Below, in pieces: positions 48,605 to 57,986 of a stretch of 64,000 nucleotides of DNA (position 1 is the stretch's first letter; every line of letters starts with the position of its first letter). Under the pieces are notes generated by a model. That model was not told the origin of the DNA, ran no database searches, and saw only the letters and a program-made list of their open reading frames with translations. A program made the translations under genes and the position numbers. The DNA is from Paludibacterium paludis (GTDB lineage Bacteria; Pseudomonadota; Gammaproteobacteria; Burkholderiales; Chromobacteriaceae). Location of the stretch: contig NZ_CP069161.1 in the NCBI RefSeq assembly GCF_018802605.1, positions 3,844,001 to 3,908,000 of the forward strand, read 5' to 3'.

Positions 48605-48970
48605 TTATTCGGAAGCCGCCGCCTTCTTCATCGAAGCGTGATGCTTCTTGACCTTGTGATGTTTCTTGGCGCCGTGGTGCTTCTTGGCCGGAGCCGAGGA
48701 TTCGTCGGCCTGGGCTTTTTGCTCAGCCGCGGAAGCGGGCTTGGCCGCCTTGCGGTGCTTCTTGGCGGCATGCTTCTTGGCCGGCGCGGACGCTTCTTCT
48801 GCCTGAGCCTTTTGTTCAGCGGCGGAAGCGGCGGGTTTCGAAGCTTTGTGATGTTTCTTCACGGCATGATGCTTGGCCGGAGCGGAAGCGGCCGACGCGT
48901 CGGCGGCGAAGCCGGCAGCGGAAGTCAGGCCGAACACGGCGGTCAGGATCAGGGCAGCAATCTTTTTCAT
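48605..48970 (-). CDS. Exported Ala/Lys/His-rich repeat protein, Asr-like
   Basis: This 121-residue protein starts with a clear signal peptide (about 1-22, [20 protein letters not shown]). The mature part is very rich in Ala, Lys and His with almost no hydrophobic residues, and resembles the acid-shock protein Asr in composition and in AEQKAQA-type words. Residues 29-60 and 61-91 are two copies of a roughly 32-residue unit (SAPAK...KAQAxE), followed by a partial third to about 106. The start follows the Met before the signal peptide; 27 upstream in-frame residues are rejected. Function is probably periplasmic protection or ion binding; this is inference. Confidence 0.85.
   Translation of the reverse strand: MKKIAALILTAVFGLTSAAGFAADASAASAPAKHHAVKKHHKASKPAASAAEQKAQAEEASAPAKKHAAKKHRKAAKPASAAEQKAQADESSAPAKKHHGAKKHHKVKKHHASMKKAAASE
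48653..48886 (-). repeat. Tandem repeats inside the Asr-like gene
   Basis: Two units of about 95 bases and a partial third encode SAPAKxHxxKKHxKAxKP then [12 protein letters not shown]. They differ at scattered positions, so they are old or slightly diverged duplications that could change copy number by slippage or recombination. Confidence 0.75.
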
Positions 48971-49130
48971 GTTCAAACACTCCACATCGGTTGAGGTAAG
49001 GTGATCATCATGAAGCGCGCCGCCTTGAGGTTGGGGTAACCGCGCTTCCATGAATTCATCCTATGCTCGGTCCAGAACTGCGTCTGTGTGGCTTATGTAA
49101 GGATGTGTAACCGTCTGTACTTGCCCAGGG

Positions 49131-50453
49131 TCAGGATGGATCGGCATCTTTCGGCGCACTGTCGCTGACCTGCGGCAACCGGGTGACCAGCAATTGGTCG
49201 ACCTTGTAGTTGTCGATATCCACCACTTCGAACTTGTAACCGGCAAACTCGACAAAATCGGTGCGTTTGGGAATCTTGCGCAGCATGTACATCATGAAAC
49301 CGGCCATCGTTTCATAACTGGCGTCATCGGGGAACTCCTCGATATCCAGCACGCGGCCGACATCCTGAAGTGGAGTCAGGCCATCGACAAGCCAGGAGTT
49401 CTCATCCCGGCCGATGATCTGCTCTTCCTGGTACTGGCTGACCAGATCGCCCATCACGGTGTTCATCACATCATTGAGGGTCACAATGCCGACCACCAGC
49501 GCGTACTCGTTGAGCACCACCGCGAAATCCTCGCGGGCGGCCTTGAAACGCTCAAGCAGTTCGGAGAGCGTCAGGCTGTCCGGAATGATCATCGCCGGGC
49601 GGATCAACCCCTTGTCGAGGCGGATCGACTCGCCGTTGAGCAGGCATTTGAGAATGTCTTTCGCATCCACATAGCCGACCAGCTTTTCAAGGTTGCCATC
49701 ACACACCAGGAATTTGGAATGCGGCGATTCGGCCATTTTCCGGCGCATGGACTCTTCGCCTTCCTGCAGCGTGAAGTAGACCAGCATCTCGCGCGTGGTC
49801 ATCGACGAAGGCACCGTGCGGTTTTCCAGCTCGAAAACATTTTCGATCAGATGATGCTCCTGGCGTTGCAGCACCCCGGCCTCGGCGCCGGCGTCCATCA
49901 TCGCGAAAATATCATCGGACGTGATGTCCTCGGCACGGGATTGCGGCAGATCGAACAGATGAAACAGCCAGTTGGTCACACCGTTGAAAACGAATACGAT
50001 CGGACTGAACAGCACCAGGCAGAACAGCATCGGCTTGATGACGACCAGCGCGATGCGCTCGGGAGCGAGAAGCGCCATGCGCTTCGGGGTCACGTCGGCG
50101 AAGATCACGAACAGCGAGGTGACGAAAAGGAACGAAAGGGTAAAACTGATACTGTGGACCCAGGTACCCTGGAACCAGTTGTTGAAAAACGCTTCGATAT
50201 AAGGGGTCAGCGCAGCCTCGCCCAGAATACCGCCGAGAATGGCGACGCCATTGAGGCCGATCTGGACGACGGTGAAGAATTTACCGGGTTTCTCCTGTAG
50301 CGCCAGCACTTTTTCGGCATTCCGGTTCCCTTCTTCCGCCAGCTGCCGCAGCTTCAGCTTGCGGGCCGAGCACAGGGCGATCTCCGAAATGGAGAAAAAG
50401 CCACTGGCCAGAATGAGAACAAAGATGATCACGAAATGACTGGTCAGACTCAC
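49131..50453 (-). CDS. paeA: PaeA/YtfL-type CBS-CorC membrane protein
   Basis: This 440-residue inner-membrane protein has the CNNM (DUF21) membrane domain (about 1-190, with LILASGFFSISEIALCSARK and FFTVVQIGLNGVAILGG), a CBS-domain pair (about 205-340) and a CorC/HlyC domain at the C-terminus. The order and many segments (VFELENRTVPSSMT, EYALVVGIVTLNDVM, FMMYMLRKIPKRTDFVEFAG) agree with E. coli YtfL, named PaeA and reported to export cadaverine and putrescine. The start codon is GTG (MSLTSHF) with GGAAGAA upstream. Substrate is inferred from the family. Confidence 0.85.
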   Translation of the reverse strand: MSLTSHFVIIFVLILASGFFSISEIALCSARKLKLRQLAEEGNRNAEKVLALQEKPGKFFTVVQIGLNGVAILGGILGEAALTPYIEAFFNNWFQGTWVHSISFTLSFLFVTSLFVIFADVTPKRMALLAPERIALVVIKPMLFCLVLFSPIVFVFNGVTNWLFHLFDLPQSRAEDITSDDIFAMMDAGAEAGVLQRQEHHLIENVFELENRTVPSSMTTREMLVYFTLQEGEESMRRKMAESPHSKFLVCDGNLEKLVGYVDAKDILKCLLNGESIRLDKGLIRPAMIIPDSLTLSELLERFKAAREDFAVVLNEYALVVGIVTLNDVMNTVMGDLVSQYQEEQIIGRDENSWLVDGLTPLQDVGRVLDIEEFPDDASYETMAGFMMYMLRKIPKRTDFVEFAGYKFEVVDIDNYKVDQLLVTRLPQVSDSAPKDADPS

Positions 50454-50572
50454 AAGTTTCTTCCTGTACTATGATAACCCGTCTAGTGTACCCGACTGGC
50501 GGGTGTTCTCCAAAATATCGGGGAACGCTACGGTTCATGCCAGCATAATCAAGAAACGCCGAGAGAGACAGA

Positions 50573-50974
50573 ATGAATTGCGAATTGTGCGCGGCGACAG
50601 CCGGCGAAATCCTTTTTGAAAACAGCAAACTGCGGGTCGTTCTGGCCGACGAGGCGGGCTATCCTGGCTTCTGCCGGGTCATCTGGCGCGAGCACATCAA
50701 GGAAATGACCGACCTTTCCGCCGACGACGCCAGACTGCTGTTCGATTGGGTGCTGCGCACCGAGCGGGCCTTGCGCGACGTGATGCGTCCGGAAAAAATC
50801 AACCTCGCCACCCTGGGCAATATGGTGCCGCACCTGCACTGGCACGTCATTCCGCGTTTTGCCGATGACCCGCATTTTCCAGCGCCGGTATGGGCCGCGC
50901 CGCGGCGCGAACCTGCCTTGCGCGACACCGCCGGTCTGGCCGGGCGCTTGCGAGCCCATCTTCAAGGAGACTGA
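50573..50974 (+). CDS. HIT-family hydrolase
   Basis: This 133-residue protein belongs to the histidine-triad superfamily: the catalytic motif HLHWHVIPR is at about 83-91. Such proteins hydrolyse dinucleoside polyphosphates or AMP-linked compounds. Its N-terminal CELC pair could bind a metal. It is followed by the sulfurtransferase gene after only two bases, so the two form an operon. Confidence 0.9.
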   Translation: MNCELCAATAGEILFENSKLRVVLADEAGYPGFCRVIWREHIKEMTDLSADDARLLFDWVLRTERALRDVMRPEKINLATLGNMVPHLHWHVIPRFADDPHFPAPVWAAPRREPALRDTAGLAGRLRAHLQGD

Positions 50975-50976
50975 AC

Positions 50977-51822
50977 GTGACAATCCCGCTGATCGATGTG
51001 GAAACCCTGAACGTCAACGCGGAACGGGTCATTTTCGATTGCCGCTTCAAGCTGGAAGACCCCGGCTGGGGAGAACGGGCATGGCGCGAAGGACATATCC
51101 CCGGCGCGCGTTACCTGAGCCTCGACCGCGATCTGAGCGGCAAACCGGACGGGCGCAACGGCCGGCACCCGCTACCGCTGCCGGCGCAGCTGGCGGAACG
51201 GCTCGGTGCCGCGGGCGTGGGCGCCGACACCGAGGTCGTTGTGTACGATGACATGGACGGCCGATATGCGGCCCGGGCCTGGGTACTGCTGCGCTGGTTG
51301 GGCCACGACCGCGCCGTCCTGCTCGATGGAGGACTCCCGGCCTGGATCGCGGCCGGCGGGCGTCTGGAAACGGAAACGCCGGAGTGCGAACCGACGATAT
51401 TCCCGATACGCGCATCGCGGCTGGCCATGGTAACGGCGAACGATGTCGAAACAAACCTGTCGGACAGGACGTTCGTCGTCATCGATGCCCGCTCGCCGGC
51501 GCGTTACGCGGGAGAAGGGGAAACACTCGACCCGGTAGGCGGCCACATCCCGGGAGCGCTCAACCGCTATCTCGCCGACAACACCACAACCGGGCAGCGG
51601 TTCAAGCCGCCCGGCATGCTCGCGGCCGAATGGCGTGCTCTCATCGGAGAACGGGATCCGGCCAGCGTCGTGCATCAGTGCGGCTCGGGCGTCACCGCCT
51701 GCCACAACCTCTTGGCCATGGAGTGCGCGGGCCTCGCGGGCAGCCGGCTTTACCCGGGTTCATGGAGCGAATGGTGCAGCGACTCGGCAAGGCCGGTCGC
51801 CACCGGCCCCGACCCCGAGTAG
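50977..51822 (+). CDS. sseA: 3-mercaptopyruvate/thiosulfate sulfurtransferase
   Basis: This 281-residue protein has two rhodanese domains. The C-terminal active loop reads HQCGSGVTACHN with Cys235; the CGSGVTA form is characteristic of mercaptopyruvate sulfurtransferases rather than thiosulfate rhodaneses. The N-terminal domain is inactive-type. The start codon is GTG at 50977 with AAGGAGA upstream, giving MTIPLIDVETL; the frame extends upstream into the HIT gene without support. Confidence 0.9.
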   Translation: MTIPLIDVETLNVNAERVIFDCRFKLEDPGWGERAWREGHIPGARYLSLDRDLSGKPDGRNGRHPLPLPAQLAERLGAAGVGADTEVVVYDDMDGRYAARAWVLLRWLGHDRAVLLDGGLPAWIAAGGRLETETPECEPTIFPIRASRLAMVTANDVETNLSDRTFVVIDARSPARYAGEGETLDPVGGHIPGALNRYLADNTTTGQRFKPPGMLAAEWRALIGERDPASVVHQCGSGVTACHNLLAMECAGLAGSRLYPGSWSEWCSDSARPVATGPDPE

Positions 51823-51829
51823 CCCCGCC

Positions 51830-52606
51830 TCAGAACGGCCAGTCGTACTCCACCGTCAGGGGAGCGTGATCGGAAAATTTCTCGTCCTTGTACACCGAGG
51901 ACGCACGCGCCCTGGCGGCCATGCCCGGCGTCACGATGTGGTAGTCGATACGCCAGCCCACATCCTTGGCATAGGCCTGGCCACGGTTGCTCCACCAGGT
52001 GTAGCCGGGAGCGTCCGGGTAGAGGGTACGCCAGACATCGACCCAGCCGACGCGCGCGAGCACGTCCCCGAGCCAGGCGCGCTCCTCGGGCAGAAAACCC
52101 GAGTTTTTCAGGTTGCCTTTCCAGTTCTTCAGATCGATTTCATTGTGGGCGATATTCCAGTCGCCGCAGATCACCACCTCTCGCCCCGAGCTTGCGAGCG
52201 CCTCAAGATGCGGCAAAAAACGCTCCATGAACACGAATTTGGCGGCCTGCCGCTCCTCGCTGCTGGATCCGGAGGGCAGATATACCGAGACCACCGACAA
52301 TTGGCCGAAATCCAGCTGCAGATAGCGGCCTTCCGCATCGATATCGGCGATACCGAGTCCTTCGATCACGGCATCGGGCGTACGCCGGGTATAGATGCCG
52401 ACCCCGCTGTACCCTTTCTTTTCGGCGGCGTGAAAATAGCCCGTATAGCCTTGCGGCGCGCGTTGCGCATCGGACAGGTCATCCAGCTGGGCCTTGAGCT
52501 CCTGAACGCACACCACGTCCGGCGCGCTGGCGGTCATCCATGTCAGAAAACCTTTCTTGTCGGCGGAACGGATTCCGTTCAGGTTGGCGGATACGATTCG
52601 AAGCAA
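51830..52606 (-). CDS. xthA: Exodeoxyribonuclease III family endonuclease
   Basis: This 258-residue enzyme removes 3' blocks and cuts at abasic sites in base-excision repair. The metal-binding VCVQELKAQ, the [14 protein letters not shown] catalytic loop, the ENNER-like [18 protein letters not shown] segment and the terminal [11 protein letters not shown] are all present. The start codon appears to be TTG ([14 protein letters not shown]), six bases after GGGAG. It is convergent with sseA with only 7 bases between them. Confidence 0.93.
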   Translation of the reverse strand: MLRIVSANLNGIRSADKKGFLTWMTASAPDVVCVQELKAQLDDLSDAQRAPQGYTGYFHAAEKKGYSGVGIYTRRTPDAVIEGLGIADIDAEGRYLQLDFGQLSVVSVYLPSGSSSEERQAAKFVFMERFLPHLEALASSGREVVICGDWNIAHNEIDLKNWKGNLKNSGFLPEERAWLGDVLARVGWVDVWRTLYPDAPGYTWWSNRGQAYAKDVGWRIDYHIVTPGMAARARASSVYKDEKFSDHAPLTVEYDWPF

Positions 52607-52680
52607 GGGCGACTCCCGTGGTATTCTTGCCAGCGTTTTTTACCGGCGATCAAACAGTTGATGAACGAAGGATGGGCTCG

Positions 52681-53325
52681 ATGAACGATTTCAGACAGGA
52701 TTTTATCCGTTTTGCGCTCGACCGCCAGGTTTTGCGCTTCGGGGAATTCATTACCAAGGCAGGGCGCAACTCGCCTTACTTCTTCAACGCGGGTCTCTTC
52801 AACGATGGGCTGTCCACCCTCAACCTGTCGCGCTTTTACGCACGATCCATCGAAACGAGCGGCATCGCTTACGATATGTTGTTCGGGCCGGCGTATAAAG
52901 GGATCATTCTGGCCGCGGCCACCGCGATGGCGCTCGCCGAAAACGGCCGCAACGTGCCTTTCGCCTACAACCGCAAGGAAGCCAAGGATCATGGCGAAGG
53001 CGGCGTCCTGGTCGGCGCCCCCCTGCAAGGCAAGGTGCTGATCATCGATGACGTGATTTCGGCGGGCACCTCGGTGCGCGAATCGGTGGAACTGATCCGC
53101 GCGGCCGGAGCCGAGCCCGCCGGTGTGGCCATCGCGCTTGACCGCATGGAGCGCGGCCAGGGCGAACTGTCGGCGGTGCAGGAAGTGTCGCGCCAGTACG
53201 GCCTTCCGGTGGTGGCCATCGCCACCCTCGAAGACCTGCTGGGTTTTCTGGAGGGGAGCCCCGACCTCGCCAGACACCTGGAGGCGGTCAGGGCTTACCG
53301 TGAAGCCTATGGCGTGAACGGCTGA
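52681..53325 (+). CDS. pyrE: Orotate phosphoribosyltransferase
   Basis: PyrE (214 aa) attaches PRPP to orotate in UMP synthesis. The N-terminus [20 protein letters not shown], the FNAGLFNDG segment, [13 protein letters not shown] and the PRPP-binding [20 protein letters not shown] are clear. I start at MNDF, where GAAGGA lies nine bases upstream; MGSMNDF three codons earlier is possible. It diverges from the exonuclease gene, as seen in many beta- and gamma-proteobacteria. Confidence 0.97.
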   Translation: MNDFRQDFIRFALDRQVLRFGEFITKAGRNSPYFFNAGLFNDGLSTLNLSRFYARSIETSGIAYDMLFGPAYKGIILAAATAMALAENGRNVPFAYNRKEAKDHGEGGVLVGAPLQGKVLIIDDVISAGTSVRESVELIRAAGAEPAGVAIALDRMERGQGELSAVQEVSRQYGLPVVAIATLEDLLGFLEGSPDLARHLEAVRAYREAYGVNG

Positions 53326-53328
53326 GGC

Positions 53329-53658
53329 TTACTGCCCGGCCTCCTTGCGTTTCCAGGCGGCATTCAGGCCGTCCGTCATTTTCTGCATCAGGTCGCGCGA
53401 CTGCGCGACATTGTCGGTGGCGGCGGCCAGCTCCTCGTTGGCCTTTCGCAGCGCCTCCTGGGCATCGGCCAGACGCTTCTCGGCGGCCGCCCTGGCCTCT
53501 TCGGCCTGCTTCATGCGGGCGTCGGCCGCATTTTTGCGATTTTGCGCATCCTGATAGGCCATCTGGCTGGCCAGAAGCGCTTCCTCGGCCGACTGGGCCA
53601 GCGCCGGCAGAACGGCGGCCGCCATGACGGCGGCCAGAATCCAACGGGGCGTGTTCAT
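53329..53658 (-). CDS. Small exported coiled-coil protein of unknown function
   Basis: This 109-residue protein has an N-terminal signal peptide (MNTPRWILAAVMAAAVLPAL, cleavage near AQSA) and then a long alanine-, glutamate- and lysine-rich heptad pattern (for example KQAEEARAAAEKRLADAQEA), predicted to be one coiled coil. I do not recognise a family. Six in-frame residues upstream are rejected because they separate the Met from the signal peptide. It is convergent with pyrE, 3 bases from its stop. Confidence 0.75.
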   Translation of the reverse strand: MNTPRWILAAVMAAAVLPALAQSAEEALLASQMAYQDAQNRKNAADARMKQAEEARAAAEKRLADAQEALRKANEELAAATDNVAQSRDLMQKMTDGLNAAWKRKEAGQ

Positions 53659-53694
53659 CTGACGCATCCTTTGCAAAAACCTTAGACCCGCCGA

Positions 53695-54495
53695 TTATGC
53701 AGCACCCTTCGCCGCCGGGACAATCACTCCGGCGCACGGATCGCCGCGTTCGGCCCGCCCGATCCCGACACGCCGGTCGAACTCTCCGACACCACCAGGC
53801 TCGATGAAGCCGACTGTTCGTGCGCGACGGCGCAACGGATCAGCAAGCCAGCGCGCCACCCCAAGATCGCGCCGCACATGTCCGTTTCCCGCCAGCAACA
53901 CGACATCCCCGGCCACCGCGGCATCCTCCACAACCTTGGCCATCCACACATCGCGCGCCATCTGCGCGCGAGCCATCGGCGCCACCAGCGTCTCGGGCAA
54001 TTGCCCGCAGTGCCCCTCGCGGACAGCGGCCTCCTGCGCGCGCAGCAGATGCTCCGGCAACGGGGCGTCCAGCCCGTAGCGCAGTCGCAGTGCGTCATCA
54101 AACGCGCCGGCGAAGCCGGCCCTGACCACCCGAGAAGCCTCCTCGCGCGACAGATTGGCGGCCAGTACCGGCAAGCGGTGTTTCAGGGCAAGATCGATGA
54201 CCGGCAGGTAATGCGTCCACGCCCAGCGCGTCCGACCTTCCGCCGCCGCGGCAACGACACAGGAAGCCTCCTCGCACCGTTGCATGGCCGCATCGAGCGC
54301 GGGTTGACTACCACGATCGAATTGCTCCATGGCGATGGCCGGGCGGGCGCCCGTTTCGATCAGCGCGACCAGTTCTTCAAACCGCCGCCGATGCCCTTCG
54401 GCATTGTCATGCACTTCGCCCATAAGCCATATTCCTTGAGCATTAGCCCACTGCATGGCCAGGAACACCAGCCCACCGGCAAGTTTTCCTTTCAC
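53695..54495 (-). CDS. ChaN-like haem-binding uptake protein
   Basis: This 266-residue exported protein belongs to the ChaN/Tiki (Cofac_haem_bdg) family, reported to bind haem. It carries LMGEVHDNAEGHRRRFEELV near the N-terminus, the AIAMEQFDRG motif and late LLAGNGHVRRDLGV, all typical of this family. I chose a GTG start at 54493-54495 (MKGKLAGGLVFL), because GGGAGGAG sits six bases upstream; an ATG eight codons earlier lacks a site. The signal peptide is residues 1-20. It lies downstream of a haem-type TonB receptor on the same strand and probably shares its transcript. Confidence 0.82.
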   Translation of the reverse strand: MKGKLAGGLVFLAMQWANAQGIWLMGEVHDNAEGHRRRFEELVALIETGARPAIAMEQFDRGSQPALDAAMQRCEEASCVVAAAAEGRTRWAWTHYLPVIDLALKHRLPVLAANLSREEASRVVRAGFAGAFDDALRLRYGLDAPLPEHLLRAQEAAVREGHCGQLPETLVAPMARAQMARDVWMAKVVEDAAVAGDVVLLAGNGHVRRDLGVARWLADPLRRRARTVGFIEPGGVGEFDRRVGIGRAERGDPCAGVIVPAAKGAA

Positions 54496-54551
54496 CGTTG
54501 CTCCTCCCGGTAGAACCACCCCGCGCAGGACACGCCTCGCGGGGCGTCGGC

Positions 54552-56756
54552 TTAAAAATCGTAACGAACGGAAATCTGGACATTACGGCCTGGCGCCGTA
54601 TAGGCATCCTTATCCGAACTGCTTTGCGTCACACCCCGCACATCCGACCACAACCAGTAACGTGTATCGAACAGATTATTGATGTTGGCGTTGAGCGTCA
54701 GATCCTTGCGCGGCTTCCAGAACACGCCGACATCGACCACGGTGGAGGAGGGCGGCGCGTAGGCAAGTCCACTGAGTGGATCGGCCGGAGGCTCAATGCG
54801 ATTCGCCGATTTGCCCTCGTTGTACTGCACGTTGACGCGTCCACCGTACGATTCCGCATCGTAACGCGCTCCCAGCACGACGCGCAGCGGCTGCACCGAA
54901 TCCAGCGGCGCGGTCTTGCCTCCCTCTTCGCTCTTACCGTACGACCAGGCCACACCGCCGGTCAGCGTCCAGCGAGCGTCAAGCGCCCAATCGGCGCGCG
55001 CCTCCACGCCGTGAATGCGCACTTTCGCAAGATTGATGTACTGGAATACGGCAGGATCCCCCGGACGCATCGAACCACGCACTTGACGCCGATCGATAAA
55101 ATCCTCGTAGCGGTTGTCGTACGCCGCGAACGAATAGCGCAGCGCATCGATCTTGCCGCGCACGCCGATCTCGACACTGTCGGCCTTTTCCGGTTTCAGG
55201 TTGGGATTACCGATGGTCATATAGTTCATGACCGGATTGGCAAACCCGTTGTTGACCTGATCCGGAGTGGGTGCCCGGAAGCCCCGCGCCCACTGGCCGT
55301 ACGGCGCGAACGCCTCGGCCAGCCGCCAGACGACCCCGAAGCGCGGCGTCAGCGCCTGATCGGAAAGGGACTCCGTCGGCCCCGTGTAACTGGCTCTGGA
55401 CGGATCGAGCTTGTAATGGTCGAATCGCAAACCGGGAATCAGGCTGAACTTGCCCCATTCGATCTCGTTTTGCAGGAACGCGCCGGCCAGCGTGTAATCG
55501 GTGTCAGGGAACGGCTTGTTCGGAAACGCTTCGCCTCGTGGAGGAACCATGCCGTCGCGCACCCCGCTGATCTTCGATTTGCTCCAGTCAAGGCCATAGC
55601 TCAGGCGTTGCTTGACGGGCGTACCGATGCGGCTTTCGAATTCGGCGGTCAGTCCGGTCACGTCCTGCGTATATTTGCCGGAGCGGATACGATCCGGCGA
55701 CGTATTGCGGTCTTCGAACGAGTACTGGCTCACTTCGGCATTCTGCCGGTAAAGATGCGCATTGACCTTCTGCAGCAGCGCGCCGTCGGGATTGTCGTAG
55801 CGGTAGGTCAGCGACACCCGGTCGCGGCGGGTCTTGTCGCGGCCATCAAGCCCGATCACGCTGGACGCGGCCAGCGGAGGGACGGCCACCGCCGACAGGG
55901 CATTGGTGTTACGGTTCTGGCGCTGCCCTTCCAGCGTCAGGCCGATCACCTGATTGGCATCGACCGAGTACAAGACCTTGGCCAGCGCGTATTTGCCGGT
56001 GTAATCGACCGGATTGGGCCGGGTGCGGTTGGCGTTGCCCGAATCGTCGTCGCCCTTGTTGCGCGTTTCATGACCTTTGCTGTAGCTGCCAAGCAGCATG
56101 GCCTGCCAATCGCCGGCGCGCAGCGCGGTGGCCAGCGTCGAGCTCCATGAACGGTCCACCGAGTTGTATCCGCCGCGGACGAAACCACCGACGGAACGCC
56201 CGGACGCGAGAATATCGGCCGGGTCCAGGGTACGAAAGCCCACCGCGCCGGCCAGGCCGTCGCTGCCGAATTGGGTGGAGGCCGGGCCGCGCAGCACTTC
56301 GACGCTACGGATCCCGTTCATGTCCAGGAAATCCCCCCGTCCCGACGCGAATGCGCCAAAGCTGAAACTGTTGGGCACGCGGATGCCGTCGAGCGTCATC
56401 ATCACCTGATTGCCCTCCAGCCCGCGGATGTTGATACCCTCGTTGCCGGCGCGGCCGACCGACGAACCGGCGGCGGTGAAGCGGGCCGGCGCGAAGCGAA
56501 CGCTCACATCCAGCTCGTTGCGGAACAGGTCTTTGATATTGCGGACTCCATCGGCCTGGATCTGACCCGCGCCATAGACGGTCACGGTCGCCGGCACGTC
56601 ATTGGTGCGGCGTTCGGTCCGGGTCGAGATCACGGTGACCTCGTCCAGTTGAACCGACCCGGTTGCGGGAGTCTTGTCTTGCTGGGCGGCCATGACGGGG
56701 CTGATCATGCCCCATGCCATACCGAGCGCCAGCGCCATCGGTGTTTTACACTGCAC
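54552..56756 (-). CDS. TonB-dependent haem/haemoglobin receptor
   Basis: This 734-residue outer-membrane receptor has a signal peptide (about 1-24, MAWGMISPVMA), a TonB box-like VTVISTRTE, a plug domain (about 40-160, including GLEGNQVMMTLDGIRVP) and a barrel ending in aromatic Phe (ISVRYDF). The FRAP and NPNLKPEKA motifs mark the haemoglobin/haem receptor branch. I chose a GTG start at 56754-56756 because AGGAGAAGG lies five bases before it; an in-frame ATG nine codons upstream is the alternative. The Fur box at 56832-56846 and the ChaN-like gene downstream support haem-iron uptake. The ligand is inferred. Confidence 0.88.
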   Translation of the reverse strand: MQCKTPMALALGMAWGMISPVMAAQQDKTPATGSVQLDEVTVISTRTERRTNDVPATVTVYGAGQIQADGVRNIKDLFRNELDVSVRFAPARFTAAGSSVGRAGNEGINIRGLEGNQVMMTLDGIRVPNSFSFGAFASGRGDFLDMNGIRSVEVLRGPASTQFGSDGLAGAVGFRTLDPADILASGRSVGGFVRGGYNSVDRSWSSTLATALRAGDWQAMLLGSYSKGHETRNKGDDDSGNANRTRPNPVDYTGKYALAKVLYSVDANQVIGLTLEGQRQNRNTNALSAVAVPPLAASSVIGLDGRDKTRRDRVSLTYRYDNPDGALLQKVNAHLYRQNAEVSQYSFEDRNTSPDRIRSGKYTQDVTGLTAEFESRIGTPVKQRLSYGLDWSKSKISGVRDGMVPPRGEAFPNKPFPDTDYTLAGAFLQNEIEWGKFSLIPGLRFDHYKLDPSRASYTGPTESLSDQALTPRFGVVWRLAEAFAPYGQWARGFRAPTPDQVNNGFANPVMNYMTIGNPNLKPEKADSVEIGVRGKIDALRYSFAAYDNRYEDFIDRRQVRGSMRPGDPAVFQYINLAKVRIHGVEARADWALDARWTLTGGVAWSYGKSEEGGKTAPLDSVQPLRVVLGARYDAESYGGRVNVQYNEGKSANRIEPPADPLSGLAYAPPSSTVVDVGVFWKPRKDLTLNANINNLFDTRYWLWSDVRGVTQSSSDKDAYTAPGRNVQISVRYDF

Positions 56757-56831
56757 GGTTACCTTCTCCTGAGCGTTTGGCACGGGCTGGCGGCGGCTGG
56801 CTGGTGCGGGTTTGTTGCGAGAAGATACTAC

Positions 56832-56846
56832 TGATATTCATTCTCA
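56832..56846 (-). promoter_or_regulatory. Fur box upstream of the haem receptor
   Basis: On the minus strand TGAGAATGAATATCA matches the 7-1-7 Fur consensus TGATAATNATTATCA at 12 of 14 positions. It is 76 bases before the haem receptor start, so iron should repress it. Confidence 0.72.
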
Positions 56847-56945
56847 TTAACAAGCGGACAACACCGTTTTCTCCGCCGACCGTCGCGATCCTGTCACAAA
56901 GGACCGGTACCCTATGGCATATTGACCCAGATACGGACTGTCGCC

Positions 56946-57848
56946 ATGGTTGCACGCCTTGCCCTGCCCCTTGTCCTCGCGGTACTCGTCACCACCGCCT
57001 GCACCTCTCTCCCCAAAGGAAATGTCTCCTCTTCCCCGCTTCTTATCGCCCACCGGGCCGGAACCGGCGATGCCCCGGAAAACACCCTGCCCGCGATCGA
57101 TGAGGCCTTGCGCAACGGCGCCGACGGCATCTGGCTGAGCGTGCAGCTCAGTGCGGACGGCATTCCCGTTCTCTATCGCCCGGCCGACCTGAGCGCCCTC
57201 ACCAACGCGCATGGCCCGGTTTCGGCCTGGACAGCCGAGCAACTGGCGATTCTGAACGCCGGCTTCACGTTCAAGACCCTGAGCGGCAAGCAACCTTATC
57301 GCGACAACGGTCCGGCCGTTCCGACACTGGACGAGGCGCTGGCCCGCATCCCGGTCTCCGTCCCGGTATTCCTGGATCTGAAGTCCGAACCGGCGGCCCC
57401 GCTGGTCGAGGCGGTCGCGCGCGTGGTCACGGCGCGCGATGCCTGGCCGCGTGTGCGCTTTTATTCGACGTTGCCAAGCCACATGACTGCGCTGTCCGCC
57501 TATCCCCAGGCGCAGCGCTTCGAAACGCGCGACGCAACGCGCAACCGCATCGCGGCCGTGGCGCTTTCCGGTCGTTGTGACGCGCCGCCGGCAGGCACCT
57601 GGGCCGGGATCGAACTCAAACGTCGCCTGACCGTCGGGGAAACGTTCACGCTCGGCACGGTCAGCGCCCCGGTCGACGCCGTGCTGTGGACCGAAAGCAC
57701 CGTCGCCTGCTTCAAGACCCATCCCGACACCCATATCGTCATGTTCGGCATCGATAGCGACAAAGACGCGCAAACGGCTCGTCAGTTGGGCGCCGACGCG
57801 GTATTGAGCGATTCGCCGGCGAAGATGCGTCCGCTGCTGCCACAGTAA
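56946..57848 (+). CDS. Glycerophosphodiester phosphodiesterase-like lipoprotein with degenerate active site
   Basis: This 300-residue protein is a predicted lipoprotein: signal peptide MVARLALPLVLAVLVTTAC with lipobox LVTTAC (Cys19). The GDPD fold is recognisable from LIAHRAGTGDAPENTLPAIDEALRNGADG (His36, Arg37 and Glu45 kept). The usual E-x-D metal-ligand pair (as in DxIELDVQLT) is replaced by GIWLSVQL (Trp63, Ser65), and the usual HD of VVxHDxxL reads LYRPADL. The enzyme may be inactive or divergent. An in-frame TTG eight codons upstream is possible but the ATG at 56946 fits the signal peptide. Confidence 0.8.
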   Translation: MVARLALPLVLAVLVTTACTSLPKGNVSSSPLLIAHRAGTGDAPENTLPAIDEALRNGADGIWLSVQLSADGIPVLYRPADLSALTNAHGPVSAWTAEQLAILNAGFTFKTLSGKQPYRDNGPAVPTLDEALARIPVSVPVFLDLKSEPAAPLVEAVARVVTARDAWPRVRFYSTLPSHMTALSAYPQAQRFETRDATRNRIAAVALSGRCDAPPAGTWAGIELKRRLTVGETFTLGTVSAPVDAVLWTESTVACFKTHPDTHIVMFGIDSDKDAQTARQLGADAVLSDSPAKMRPLLPQ

Positions 57849-57986
57849 CCACATCCATACCGGTGTTTTTCCCGCTTTGGCGGGAATGCCTCGAATCCGC
57901 CTCTCCGTCGCGGTACAATCCACTAAGATTGAATCAATCGCGACTTCACACCCGGCCCGGAACACCGCGCCGCGACGGAGAGGCAT

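Noticed and set aside
57867..57884. CCCGC/GCGGG hairpin between the GDPD and bacterioferritin genes
   Set aside because: The T-run lies before, not after, the stem on the plus strand, so it is not a convincing terminator in either direction.
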